A stretch of DNA of 64,000 bases from JACRCG01 sp964524835 (GTDB lineage: Bacteria > Desulfobacterota > Desulfuromonadia > Geobacterales > Pseudopelobacteraceae). Below the pieces are notes generated by a model that was given only the letters and a program-made list of their open reading frames with translations, searched no databases and was not told the origin of the DNA. This document shows, in pieces, positions 1 to 7,462 of the stretch. The stretch's first letter is position 1. Every line of letters starts with the position of its first letter. The DNA lies in contig CAZGEG010000007.1 of NCBI GenBank assembly GCA_964524835.1, positions 1-64,000 on the forward strand. Reading direction: 5' to 3'. The position numbers and the translations under genes were made by a program.

Positions 1-1
1 C

Positions 2-295
2 GTGACAAAAGCAGAATTGATCAGTTCAGTAGCAGAGCAGGCCGGCCTGAAAAAAGTAGAAGCAGAAAAAGCCGTTTCCGCATTTATCGCCAGTGTAACT
101 GCTGCCCTGAAAAGCGGAGACAAACTGAGCCTCGTCGGTTTCGGTACATTCTCTACTGCTAAACGTGCTGCCCGCAAAGGCCAGAATCCCCAGACAGGCA
201 AGAAGATTGATATTCCTGCCGCAACTGTACCTAAGTTCAAGCCAGGCAAAACTCTGAAAGAAGCCGTAAACGTTGTTCCTAAGAAAAAGAAATAA
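2..295 (+). CDS. hup: HU-family DNA-binding protein
   Basis: Small basic nucleoid protein of 97 residues, the usual HU length. The N-terminus MTKAELISSVAEQAG is the typical HU start, and the DNA-binding arm carries the signature GFGTFSTAKRAARKGQNPQTG, including the intercalating-proline motif NPQTG, followed by a lysine-rich tail. The start is GTG at base 2, so the gene appears complete although its ribosome binding site lies outside the window. HU bends and compacts DNA as a dimer. Two tRNA genes follow on the same strand. It could equally be numbered hupA or hupB; the sequence does not decide. Confidence 0.93.
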   Translation: MTKAELISSVAEQAGLKKVEAEKAVSAFIASVTAALKSGDKLSLVGFGTFSTAKRAARKGQNPQTGKKIDIPAATVPKFKPGKTLKEAVNVVPKKKK

Positions 296-314
296 TTTTT
301 CTGCAGAACGCTGA

Positions 315-391
315 GGGGTTGTAGCTCAGTTGGTTAGAGTGCCAGCCTGTCACGCTGGAAGTCGCGGGTTCGAGCCCCGTCAACCCCGCCA
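315..391 (+). tRNA. tRNA-Asp (GTC)
   Basis: Acceptor arms GGGGTTG and CAACCCC with discriminator G and encoded CCA; anticodon stem CCAGC/GCTGG around loop CTGTCAC gives anticodon GTC. TTCGA is present in the T loop. 77 nt, complete. Confidence 0.96.
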
Positions 392-398
392 TAAATTC

Positions 399-474
399 GG
401 GCGAATAGCTCAGCTGGGAGAGCGCCAGCCTTACAAGCTGGATGTCACAGGTTCGATCCCTGTTTCGCCCACCA
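399..474 (+). tRNA. tRNA-Val (TAC)
   Basis: Acceptor GGGCGAA/TTCGCCC, discriminator A and encoded CCA; anticodon loop CTTACAA between CCAGC and GCTGG gives anticodon TAC. It starts 7 nt after tRNA-Asp, so the two are probably co-transcribed. Confidence 0.96.
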
Positions 475-486
475 TATTAACGCAGT

Positions 487-527
487 AAAAAAGAGGGTTT
501 ACCTGATTATGGGTAAACCCTCTTTTT
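487..527 (+). terminator. Rho-independent terminator after tRNA pair
   Basis: Stem AGAGGGTTTACC / GGTAAACCCTCT with a 7-nt loop, followed by a T-run on the plus strand and preceded by an A-run, so it may act in both directions (for the tRNAs and for galE on the minus strand). Confidence 0.9.
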
Positions 528-592
528 GCATATATACGCCGTACAACCGCCTGTACCGTATTGTACGGAAATGTCACGAGTGAGTCTGGATA

Positions 593-1567
593 TTATTTAC
601 TTCTCGTTCTGACGAACCGCCAGGCACTCTCTACAATACTCTCCAAAGCGCCATACTGCGGCTGCCACCCCAGATCCCGGATGATCCTGGCCGATGTGGC
701 AACAAGCTGGTCGGGATCACCAGCCCTCCTCGCACCGACCCTGACCGGGATCGGATGTCCGGTTATCCGGCGACATACCTCGACAACCTGATTGACTGAA
801 TGGCCGGTTCCATTACCTAGATTATAAACCATGCTTTCAGAACCGTTGAGCAGCGCTGCCAGGGCAAGAGAATGAGCCGATGCCAGATCGCAGACATGGA
901 TGTAGTCACGGACGCATGTGCCATCCGGAGTGGCAAAGTCATCGCCATTGACGATAATTGTCTCCCGTTGCCCCATTGCCACCTGTAGAATAATCGGGAT
1001 AAGATGCGATTCTGGCTCATGCCGTTCGCCGATTTCTCCCGACGGGTGTGCTCCGGCGGCATTGAAATAGCGCAGGCATGCGCTCCGTAACCCCCAGGCA
1101 AGCCCGCAGTCAGCCAAGATCTGTTCGACCATCCGCTTGGAATGACCATAGGGGTTTTCCGGCCTGAGTGGCGAATCTTCAGAAATGGGGACAACGTCGG
1201 GAGTTCCGTACACGGCAGCGGTGGATGAAAAAACAAAGCACTTTACGCCGGCAGATTCCATGGCCGAAAGCAGGTTGAGGGTATTGGAAACATTATTGCG
1301 ATAGTACTTGAGCGGGGCAGTGACTGATTCACCAACCTGAATGAAAGAGGCAAAATGCAGGACAGCTGCAATTGCATGGTCATTAAATAAACTTTCAAGG
1401 GCCTTTGGGTCGTCCAGATCACCGACGATGAGCCGCCCGGACGGCACCGCATCGACATGACCGGTAGAGAGGTTGTCAAACACCAGCGGGTCGTACCCCT
1501 TATCCAGCAATTCCCGCACCACATGTGAGCCGATATATCCGGCACCACCAACAACAAGTATTTTCAC
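593..1567 (-). CDS. galE: UDP-glucose 4-epimerase
   Basis: Interconverts UDP-glucose and UDP-galactose with bound NAD, supplying sugars for lipopolysaccharide and exopolysaccharide. It is a short-chain dehydrogenase: the Rossmann glycine motif GGAGYIGSH sits at residues 7-15, the active-site tyrosine/lysine YGHSK at 140-144, and the catalytic serine in FSSTAAVYG near 114. Length 324 aa matches bacterial GalE. It is a monocistronic host gene; the prophage inserted downstream of a tRNA-Pro on its upstream side. A UDP-GlcNAc 4-epimerase activity cannot be excluded from sequence alone. Confidence 0.92.
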   Translation of the reverse strand: MKILVVGGAGYIGSHVVRELLDKGYDPLVFDNLSTGHVDAVPSGRLIVGDLDDPKALESLFNDHAIAAVLHFASFIQVGESVTAPLKYYRNNVSNTLNLLSAMESAGVKCFVFSSTAAVYGTPDVVPISEDSPLRPENPYGHSKRMVEQILADCGLAWGLRSACLRYFNAAGAHPSGEIGERHEPESHLIPIILQVAMGQRETIIVNGDDFATPDGTCVRDYIHVCDLASAHSLALAALLNGSESMVYNLGNGTGHSVNQVVEVCRRITGHPIPVRVGARRAGDPDQLVATSARIIRDLGWQPQYGALESIVESAWRFVRTRSK

Positions 1568-1814
1568 GTTTCACCCCTTGCGCCTGATACTTCACGTGCA
1601 CCAGCACAATAACATTTTATCATTCAACTTCGAATGAAGACGCCACTGATTCTTATATTTCCATCCGCCTGACCCGAATTCATGGTCTCTATTCTTGAGA
1701 CATGAATCTTTATGCGTTGCTCGCTGTCGTTTAATGGAATCGACATCAAAATTGTGTCACTGTGCTTAAAATCATAAAGGGCTGAAAGGATTAATACCCT
1801 CCAGCCCTTTATTT
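1568..1814. other. Host intergenic region between galE and attL
   Basis: No convincing gene. It holds the likely galE promoter region, an imperfect hairpin at 1678-1707 (ATTCATG...CATGAAT arms with a GTCTC/GAGAC inner stem, no T-run), and the old tRNA-Pro terminator at 1776-1810. Confidence 0.6.
1776..1810 (-). terminator. Original host terminator of tRNA-Pro
   Basis: Stem AAAGGGCTG / CAGCCCTTT. Read on the minus strand it lies just past the tRNA 3' fragment at attL and is followed by TTTATGATTTT. Before prophage insertion it would have terminated the tRNA-Pro transcript; now it is separated from the intact tRNA by about 51 kb. Confidence 0.7.
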
Positions 1815-1860
1815 ATGGTCGGTGCGACAAGATTTGAACTTGCGACCACTAGACCCCCAG
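1815..1860. repeat. attL (46-bp tRNA-Pro 3' fragment)
   Basis: Identical to 53202-53247. It contains the CCA end, T arm, variable region and part of the anticodon arm of tRNA-Pro on the minus strand, but lacks the 5' half, so it is not a functional tRNA. Confidence 0.95.
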
Positions 1861-1864
1861 GACA

Positions 1865-1905
1865 GGAAGCTATCTCGTATGTATTCGGGATAGCTTTCAT
1901 TTTTT
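1865..1905 (+). terminator. Rightward terminator overlapping int stop
   Basis: Stem GGAAGCTATC / GATAGCTTTC (9 of 10 pairs) followed by ATTTTTTG on the plus strand. It overlaps the stop codon of the leftward integrase. In the circular phage it would stop rightward late transcripts that cross attP before they run antisense into int. Confidence 0.75.
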
Positions 1906-2988
1906 GTTTCTCTGCCTCACGGCTTGTGAGGCGGCCTTTATGGCCCGCACTCTTCTCTCCGTCCCGGAGTGGATGTATCCCATTGTGGTCTTGATGTCGG
2001 CATGCCCGGCCTGCTCCTGGATATCTCCTACGGGCACACCGGAATCATGCAGGGCAGTAATATGTGCATGCCGGAACAGGTGGTTGTAAATATTTTTCTT
2101 TATCCCGGCCCGCTCGGCGGCTGATTCAATTGATTTGATCAGGTTCTTGTATGCCTCGCCGGTTCTGGGGTTGCGCATCAGGATGCCCGATTTCACCTTG
2201 TCAATCCTCGCCTGCAGTTCATCCTTCAGCCGGTCGGTCGTTATGACCACATGCCGCTGCTTGTCGCCCTTTCCTATCACGGTGATGATGTCATCATCAA
2301 GAAACACGTCCTCGACCGTCAGATTGAGCGCTTCGTCGCGGCGGAGACCGGCATCGTTGCAGAGCAACACTGCCAACCGGGCATCGGCATGACATTTTGA
2401 CAGCAGGGCCTCCAGCTCCTTTTCACTGGGGAGGTTTGTGACCCGCTTCGGCAGCTTCTTGAACTTGGGAATCTGGAACGGCAGCGGGAGCATGTAGTTT
2501 TTTGTTACGCAGTATTTAAGGAACAAAGCCATGTACTTCAGTTCGGTATTGATGCGGGCTTTACCGGTTGGTTTTCCGGCGGCGTATGTTTTTTTCGGAT
2601 CGGGATTTTTAACCGGTGGTCGCCACAGATCGCGTCGGCGCTTGTCCATGTAATCGGTGAAAAGCGGCCGGGTCAACCGGGAAAGGTGCCAGGTGCCAAA
2701 GTGCGGGAGGAGCCGGCCAGAGGCATAGGTGACATCAGTAATCGTGCTCTCTTCGGTGTCGCGGGCATATTCCTTCAGCCAGGCGTGCCAGCACTGGTTT
2801 ACAGTTGGATCATGCGGAGGTGGAGCATGGACGTCCTTGCGGATCAGCGCCAGGTTAATCAGTTGGGCTTTGGCCAGCGTGGTGTCTTTGATGACCTTGC
2901 GTTTTTGTTTACCGTCGGATCGCCAGATAATCTCGAAAGCATCGGGGACAAGCTCACCTTTCTTGTTTTTATAGGGGCAGACGGACAT
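1897..2988 (-). CDS. int: Prophage integrase, tyrosine recombinase
   Basis: Site-specific recombinase expected to integrate and excise the phage at tRNA-Pro. 363 aa; N-terminal arm/core-binding region to about residue 185, then the catalytic domain with R216 (GLRRDE), K240 (GKGDK), H303-x-x-R306 (HLFRH), H329 (AGHA) and nucleophile Y338 (GYIHS). All catalytic residues are present, so it is probably active. The gene ends 37 bp from attL, the usual place for an integrase. Start ATG with the N-terminus MSVCPYKNKKGE. It is the first of four tyrosine recombinases in the prophage and the one best placed to act on attP. Confidence 0.94.
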   Translation of the reverse strand: MSVCPYKNKKGELVPDAFEIIWRSDGKQKRKVIKDTTLAKAQLINLALIRKDVHAPPPHDPTVNQCWHAWLKEYARDTEESTITDVTYASGRLLPHFGTWHLSRLTRPLFTDYMDKRRRDLWRPPVKNPDPKKTYAAGKPTGKARINTELKYMALFLKYCVTKNYMLPLPFQIPKFKKLPKRVTNLPSEKELEALLSKCHADARLAVLLCNDAGLRRDEALNLTVEDVFLDDDIITVIGKGDKQRHVVITTDRLKDELQARIDKVKSGILMRNPRTGEAYKNLIKSIESAAERAGIKKNIYNHLFRHAHITALHDSGVPVGDIQEQAGHADIKTTMGYIHSGTERRVRAIKAASQAVRQRNKK

Positions 2989-3326
2989 TTTTTCACCACA
3001 CCTTTGATGCTTGTAACTATTTCAACCGCACATTTCACACTTACCGGCGCTTATTTAAGCGGAGGTGCCGCCAGTTTTCGATCTAAATACAACCGCACAC
3101 TTACATAGAAAAGTGCGGTAAATTAACTATTTACATCATTTTTGTTTTTGTATATGCTTTGTCCATCCAAGAACACAGGGCCACCAAATAAAGGCCCGAC
3201 CAACCCCCGGTTTCGCCAAAGCGTGCCGGATCAGAAGTGCGGCAACCGCGAGGCCCGCAGCGGAGTGTTCCGTGGATATATCTGATCTGGTGCGCTTTTT
3301 TTCATTACACGAAAGGAGAAAGAACA
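2989..3326. other. Non-coding region upstream of int
   Basis: No supported gene. It contains an imperfect hairpin around 3090-3119 (CCGCACACTT / AAGTGCGG) and a related sequence, ACCGCACA, near 3032. These could be arm-type integrase sites or promoter elements; this is inference from position. Confidence 0.4.
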
Positions 3327-3932
3327 ATGAGTGAAATCATCAGCATCAATGACAAAGAGGTTATGAAAATTGAATTTAATGGCAAGCCGGTTGTAAGCTG
3401 TTCGATGGTGGACAGCATCCACAATTTTGAAGAAAAACGAACCATCAAAGCCTTCGGACGCCATAAATCCCGTTTTGTAGAAGGCAAACACTACCATGAC
3501 CTCCCATATGAGGCGTGGAGCGGGTTTATGGGTTTTGATGAAATGGTACGCCAAACGTCTGAAAAGGGCTCTGGCGTGGTATCTCATGCCACGCCAAACA
3601 ACAAAACAAGAGGCGGGCATACGGGTAATATGATTTTCTTAACCGATATCGGTTATTCGAAATTGATCAAGGTTTTTAATGATGATCTTTCCTGGGAAAT
3701 CTATGACCTGATGGTTGAAAACTATTTTAATCCTACTCTTCAACGGATTGCCGTACCCGCCGATCCGCAGCAGGTGCTTGGTATGAGGGCTTGGCTTCGA
3801 TCACGCTTGAAGTCTTTGCAAGCCGACACGAAGAGCACCAAGCAGATGTTGAATGAGTGTGAAGAAAAACTCGATAAAATTGCTCCCCCATTTTTAAGGC
3901 CGAGGAATGAACAACTGGCCTTGAAGGTGTAA
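3327..3932 (+). CDS. ORF6N-domain phage protein (antirepressor-like)
   Basis: 201 aa. The N-terminal ~90 residues fit the ORF6N / KilA-N DNA-binding class: NGKPVVSCSMVDSIHNFEEKR, then F-x-x-x-K-x-R-F-x-E-G-K-H-Y. Such proteins are common near phage immunity regions and often act as antirepressors or regulators. The C-terminal third is rich in charged residues and may be coiled. Start chosen at the ATG preceded by GAAAGGAGAAAG; a longer upstream reading lacks a ribosome site. It converges on the leftward lysogeny operon across a shared terminator. The exact target is unknown. Confidence 0.7.
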   Translation: MSEIISINDKEVMKIEFNGKPVVSCSMVDSIHNFEEKRTIKAFGRHKSRFVEGKHYHDLPYEAWSGFMGFDEMVRQTSEKGSGVVSHATPNNKTRGGHTGNMIFLTDIGYSKLIKVFNDDLSWEIYDLMVENYFNPTLQRIAVPADPQQVLGMRAWLRSRLKSLQADTKSTKQMLNECEEKLDKIAPPFLRPRNEQLALKV

Positions 3933-3991
3933 GTAACCCTTACATGTTCAATTATGATTGATGGGTCTGTTCTACCGACCTCTTCCGAGCC

Positions 3992-4017
3992 AAGGCGCAT
4001 AAGAGACGATGCGCCTT
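3992..4017. terminator. Bidirectional terminator between convergent genes
   Basis: Perfect 9-bp stem AAGGCGCAT / ATGCGCCTT with 8-nt loop, flanked by T-rich sequence on the plus strand, located between the ORF6N gene and the leftward lysogeny operon. Confidence 0.8.
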
Positions 4018-4650
4018 TTATTCGCTTCCGATCTGGATAAAATTTGACGGCAATGTAATTAAATCTTGGTTCGCTATTTTTGTTTCGGCCATTGCAGCAT
4101 CAAGGCGAAGTGACGGACACCATTCAACACATGCTTTAACCACGATTGCTTGAATCTGGTCTTGTATTGAAGAAGGATGAAAGAAATTTATTTCCTCTCT
4201 CCAAGCCAAAACGTGTTTGCATGGGTAACAAATTTGAACTAATCCCTTTGGGGTAAACTTGGTAAAAACAAAAGAATCCTTGCTATTTAATTTTGCACCA
4301 TGCGGAATACAGACCGACACAACCTCCCAGCAATAAGCCTTTGTATCATTGCATTTCAACGATTGAACATAGCACTTCAAAATATCAATAATCCAAAGAT
4401 ATTGCCCGTATACAGTCGGGGCAATAGTCCCGTTTACCCGGATTAAAACCCCGCTTAGACCGGATGTTAGTTTTGCAATCTCAAAAGCATGGCAAGCCTG
4501 ATCATAGAAATTCAGATCAAACTTTGCTTGATGTGCAATAAGGCCGTCGGTGTCGAGTCGATTATACTCGGTTGCTTTTTGCGCAATCTCTACTGCAGTT
4601 GAGTGCCCCATTGATCTCGATTTTGGAAAGGTAATTTCAAAAAGATTCAT
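4018..4650 (-). CDS. Unknown protein in lysogeny operon
   Basis: About 210 aa from the ATG of MNLFEITFPKSRSMGH, which has AAGGA upstream; a start 24 bp earlier is possible. No family recognised. It has several cysteines (CYPCKHV, ECW-like CVEWC) but no clear metal site, no signal peptide and no transmembrane helix. It overlaps the end of the preceding gene and is the last gene of the repressor operon. AT content is visibly higher than in the late genes. Genes in this position often give superinfection immunity or defence to the lysogen; that is inference only. Confidence 0.55.
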   Translation of the reverse strand: MNLFEITFPKSRSMGHSTAVEIAQKATEYNRLDTDGLIAHQAKFDLNFYDQACHAFEIAKLTSGLSGVLIRVNGTIAPTVYGQYLWIIDILKCYVQSLKCNDTKAYCWEVVSVCIPHGAKLNSKDSFVFTKFTPKGLVQICYPCKHVLAWREEINFFHPSSIQDQIQAIVVKACVEWCPSLRLDAAMAETKIANQDLITLPSNFIQIGSE

Positions 4651-5017
4651 CGTCTTTTTCCTTTTCCCATTCAAGGTGCTGAATTAAATCAAGAACAGTG
4701 TCCTCATCAATTGGTCGGCGCCTTACTTGATTTATAGAAGCTACAATCGCAATAAGCACATCCGGACTTTTTAAGAATTCAAGAAACTCTCTTCTTACAA
4801 TGCCACATGGAGAGCCGGCTCTTTCCCAATCTTCTTTATCTTCTTCAACTGTTAACAAATTATAAACACAACCACCTTTTCGACCAAACGGCGGACTGGA
4901 CTCCAAAATAAAAATAGCTCCGCACCTGCAAATTACTTTTTTACCCTCATGGTCTTGATTTGGATTTTTGTATTTGAGGCCACAGGTCGGACATTCAGCA
5001 AGGTATGTCACCCTCAT
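4637..5017 (-). CDS. Zinc-ribbon-like protein in lysogeny operon
   Basis: 126 aa. Two CxxC / CxC knuckles in the first 35 residues (CPTCGLKY and CRCGAIF) suggest a zinc ribbon. The middle is charged, the C-terminus acidic. Its start codon overlaps the stop of the repressor gene (TAATG), so it is translationally coupled to it and presumably expressed in the lysogen. Function unknown; with the next gene it may form a lysogenic-conversion module. Confidence 0.6.
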   Translation of the reverse strand: MRVTYLAECPTCGLKYKNPNQDHEGKKVICRCGAIFILESSPPFGRKGGCVYNLLTVEEDKEDWERAGSPCGIVRREFLEFLKSPDVLIAIVASINQVRRRPIDEDTVLDLIQHLEWEKEKDDESF

Positions 5018-5451
5018 TACGCCACCATACTATTCTGATCTTGGCCGTTTCCATCATCCTCATGAGTTCCATTCTGCTTTTTAAAACCCGGATCGAATGC
5101 TTCAAGCTGCGCCTCTATTGCTTTTATTGCTCTTTCGTTACCCTCTTCAAGTATACGCCCTAGCTTGGCCTTCAGTGATGCCGCTTTCTTCTGCTCAGGT
5201 GCCATATCGTTAATATAGATCGGAGCAGGATCAGCAGCAACTTCCGGTTGTGCTATCTCACCCTTTATTAACCAATTTAAGTCCAATGTTTCGCTTGATG
5301 CCCATTCAAAAATTACAGGAAGTAATGTCCCTCTTTTTTTTCTATTACTGAAATCTTGTGGCGATAAACCAACTATTTCAGCGACAAATTTATCCCCAGC
5401 AACACCTTTAAAAATCTCAATTCTTTCTATGATTAAATTTAAGTTCACCAT
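5017..5451 (-). CDS. CI-type phage repressor (HTH domain, no S24 protease)
   Basis: 144 aa. Residues ~1-65 match the phage CI-repressor helix-turn-helix family (FKGVAGDKFVAEIVGLSPQDFSNRKKRG, then LDLNWLIKGE). The C-terminal half is charged and helical and lacks the S24 autoprotease seen in lambda CI, so induction may need an antirepressor rather than RecA-stimulated self-cleavage. It faces a divergent early promoter across an 86-bp gap with two palindromes, the expected position of the master lysogeny repressor. Confidence 0.8.
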   Translation of the reverse strand: MVNLNLIIERIEIFKGVAGDKFVAEIVGLSPQDFSNRKKRGTLLPVIFEWASSETLDLNWLIKGEIAQPEVAADPAPIYINDMAPEQKKAASLKAKLGRILEEGNERAIKAIEAQLEAFDPGFKKQNGTHEDDGNGQDQNSMVA

Positions 5452-5466
5452 TCGTGTATTTTCCTG

Positions 5467-5515
5467 TTGACATCAATAAACGATTCGTTTATCTCTGTAG
5501 ATAACGAATCTACAG
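5467..5515 (+). promoter_or_regulatory. Early promoter with two palindromic operators
   Basis: TTGACA at 5467-5472 and TATCTC 17 bp later give a plausible rightward promoter. Operator 1 is the perfect 17-bp palindrome ATAAACGATTCGTTTAT (5476-5492) between -35 and -10. Operator 2 is at 5495-5515, arms CTGTAGAT and ATCTACAG around AACGA. Repressor bound here would block the early operon and could regulate its own gene. Confidence 0.75.
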
Positions 5516-5537
5516 AAAATTTGAAAGGGGCGAACAA

Positions 5538-5810
5538 ATGAAACAGGCTGACGTCACATATATCTGCGGACCGGCGGGATCAGGCAAAACCATGCTAGCT
5601 GAAGCGTTGCGAGATTACCTACTTAACAAGCGAACCATCTATCCCCGAATTAAAATCATCGGTGGATTTGGTACCAAGGAGATTGACAGTATTTCAGGCT
5701 CCGCTACATCCGGTGACTGGGATTACATCATAGTTGACTGGGATTATAGCCAGCCCGAAAACCTTTTCCCAATCAAGCCCCTGCGCGTTATCAGGACTGA
5801 TAAGGCGTGA
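5538..5810 (+). CDS. Small P-loop protein, first early gene
   Basis: 90 aa. A clear Walker A, GPAGSGKT, lies at residues ~11-18 and a Walker-B-like strand DYIIVDW at ~62-68. The protein ends soon after, so it is a minimal P-loop nucleotide-binding protein without recognisable sensor motifs. It is the first gene from the putative early promoter. The gene's 3' end overlaps a leftward gene by 20 bp. No function assigned. Confidence 0.65.
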   Translation: MKQADVTYICGPAGSGKTMLAEALRDYLLNKRTIYPRIKIIGGFGTKEIDSISGSATSGDWDYIIVDWDYSQPENLFPIKPLRVIRTDKA

Positions 5811-6054
5811 GAAACTCCGTGGTAGCGCTAATCCCTTGCGCAAAATCGTTTTCATGTCCTGGAAGGTTTTCAAGTATTTCCACTTCCAGGGCAGTAGTAG
5901 CTCCCATGGCCCTGAGTGCTTCTGTGCAAGCCCTTTTTCCCGGCCACGGAAACTTGAGGAAGTGCAAAGCACATCCCGCTGCAAACATGTTTTTGAAAAT
6001 CACATCCTTGTTCGACAGTGGGGCCACCAACAACATAGCTTCATCTCGGGTCAT
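5791..6054 (-). CDS. Unknown leftward gene inside early operon
   Basis: 87 aa with ordinary protein composition (MTRDEAMLLVAPLSNKD...). A good ribosome site, GAGGTGAT, sits 5 nt before the ATG on the minus strand, which favours this reading over an overlapping plus-strand frame of similar length. It converges with the P-loop gene and diverges from the next early gene. Transcription would oppose the early operon. No family recognised. Confidence 0.5.
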   Translation of the reverse strand: MTRDEAMLLVAPLSNKDVIFKNMFAAGCALHFLKFPWPGKRACTEALRAMGATTALEVEILENLPGHENDFAQGISATTEFLTPYQS

Positions 6055-6107
6055 TACATCACCTCATTAACCTAAATTCTACAGAAACTAACACGGAGCA
6101 CAAAGCC

Positions 6108-6374
6108 ATGCAAGAGACATCTAACGAAGCAATCATTCATTCCCCCGGCCGGTACGATTGGAGCGAATTTACCCGCAAGGAACGCGGCTTCCTCTCGGCC
6201 TGGTGTCGGGATCATCAGCACCCGAACGGGGAAGAATTCAATTACAAGACCGTCCACATGCTGATCAACGGCACCTATTGCAGCGGCGCCGGGCCGAAGA
6301 TCAAGGATGTGATCCGGGCAGCTCTGGCCGAGGGGTTGATCCATGAGGAAGAATCACTGGACAAAGCGGCTTAA
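6108..6374 (+). CDS. Unknown early phage protein
   Basis: 88 aa, no recognised domain. It contains GRYDWSEFTRKERGFLSAW and ends acidic. ATG start; it lies 53 bp from the divergent gene, where a promoter could lie. A sequence ATTCTACAGAAA just upstream resembles half of operator 2. Confidence 0.55.
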   Translation: MQETSNEAIIHSPGRYDWSEFTRKERGFLSAWCRDHQHPNGEEFNYKTVHMLINGTYCSGAGPKIKDVIRAALAEGLIHEEESLDKAA

Positions 6375-6444
6375 TTCATCTCCACGCGGCGACGGTAGTC
6401 TGTTTTCGTAACGGATGTAATGAGAATTAAGGGGGTTTTTTACC

Positions 6445-6909
6445 GTGGATAACAATGGGAAAGCGGCAACGACATACGATGAGGCGGTGTACGAGGTAGT
6501 ACACCATTCCATTATCCCTCCAAAACAGATCGCCGACGCTCTCGGCATCGGCGAATCCACTCTTTACAATGCGGCCAATCCCCACATGTCGGAAACCACC
6601 CTTGGCCGCAAGCACATCATCCCCATTACCCGCCTGACCCATAATTTTGCCATTTTGGACTACATGGAACATGCCTGTGGCCGGGTGGCTTTCGAGATCC
6701 CCCGCGTTGATGGATCGTTTTCAGAAGTGGCGCGGGAGGCCTCGGTAGCCACCGAACGTTTCGGCAGGTTGTTGTGTGAGATCGGCACTGCACTGGAGAA
6801 CGACGGACGGGTGGATTGTGTTGAACTGCTGCGCATTACACCGGCCTGCCTGGAATTGATCGAGACGGTGGCGCGGCTGGCAACCGCTGCGAAGAAGGAA
6901 GCGAAGTAA
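6445..6909 (+). CDS. CII-like phage regulatory protein
   Basis: 154 aa. The N-terminal half contains a helix-turn-helix of the phage CII (CP76) type: YDEAVYEVVHHSIIPPKQIADALGIGESTLYNAANP. Family members regulate early transcription and lysogeny in P2- and lambda-like phages. Start is GTG preceded by AAGGGGG. It overlaps the next gene by one base. The C-terminal half is helical and may mediate oligomerisation. Confidence 0.75.
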   Translation: MDNNGKAATTYDEAVYEVVHHSIIPPKQIADALGIGESTLYNAANPHMSETTLGRKHIIPITRLTHNFAILDYMEHACGRVAFEIPRVDGSFSEVAREASVATERFGRLLCEIGTALENDGRVDCVELLRITPACLELIETVARLATAAKKEAK

Positions 6910-7145
6910 TGAACGCCACCCTGGAAGCCATACAGGAGAGCAACCGGTTGTTGACCGACCAGAACGCCCTGCTGTCCCGCATCGCCGAACAGGAGCTACC
7001 GTCGACTGATCCGGCGCATCACGCAGGGCACCTGATGAACGATTACGACCTGCAGCTGATCTTGATGAGCGACAACATTCTGGGAGCAATCGACCAGTGG
7101 AACCGACTCTGTGACGAACGAAAGAAAAGGAGACTGAAACCATGA
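6909..7145 (+). CDS. Unknown small early protein
   Basis: 78 aa, largely helical, charged C-terminus (CDERKKRRLKP). Its ATG overlaps the stop of the CII-like gene (TAATG), so it is translationally coupled to it. No domain recognised. Confidence 0.55.
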   Translation: MNATLEAIQESNRLLTDQNALLSRIAEQELPSTDPAHHAGHLMNDYDLQLILMSDNILGAIDQWNRLCDERKKRRLKP

Positions 7146-7294
7146 AAAGACAGAAAGTTTCGAAGCGGGACGTTGTTATGGGGTTGTTGCTGCTGGTTGC
7201 CTTGGCAGTGGCGCTGTCTGTCGCCGGCAAGAGCGATCTGGAGAGCCAGCAGGCCATTACAAAAGAGGCCGCTCTGTACCATGTGGTGAGGTGA
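7142..7294 (+). CDS. Small single-pass membrane protein
   Basis: 50 aa. A positively charged start (MKRQKVSKRD) is followed by a hydrophobic helix VVMGLLLLVALAVALSVAG, then a polar tail. The ATG overlaps the TGA of the previous gene (ATGA). Function unknown. Confidence 0.55.
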   Translation: MKRQKVSKRDVVMGLLLLVALAVALSVAGKSDLESQQAITKEAALYHVVR

Positions 7295-7297
7295 ACC

Positions 7298-7462
7298 ATG
7301 CCTGATAACCAGTGCAAAAGCTGCAATAACGGCTGCGGCATCATCATCCATTCCACATATCTGCGCGACTTCGTATTTGCATGGACGTTTGAGCAGCCAC
7401 TGCCGATCTGTGTTTTTTATGTAGAGGCCTCGTTTCGGGGTCTGGAAGGGGTGAGGCCATGA
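7298..7462 (+). CDS. Small cysteine-containing protein
   Basis: 54 aa starting MPDNQCKSCNNGCG, with a CxxCxxxC cluster near the N-terminus that could bind a metal. Its stop overlaps the start of the next gene (ATGA). Too short for family assignment. Confidence 0.5.
   Translation: MPDNQCKSCNNGCGIIIHSTYLRDFVFAWTFEQPLPICVFYVEASFRGLEGVRP

Noticed and set aside
1678..1707. Hairpin upstream of galE as a terminator
   Set aside because: Good stem but no T-run and no upstream gene to terminate; left as an unexplained hairpin.
1815..1860. Second tRNA-Pro gene at the left end
   Set aside because: Only the 3' part is present; it is the att repeat.
5807..6070. Plus-strand frame opposite the leftward gene at 5791-6054
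   Set aside because: Ser/Cys-rich unusual composition and no ribosome site, whereas the minus-strand frame has a strong one.
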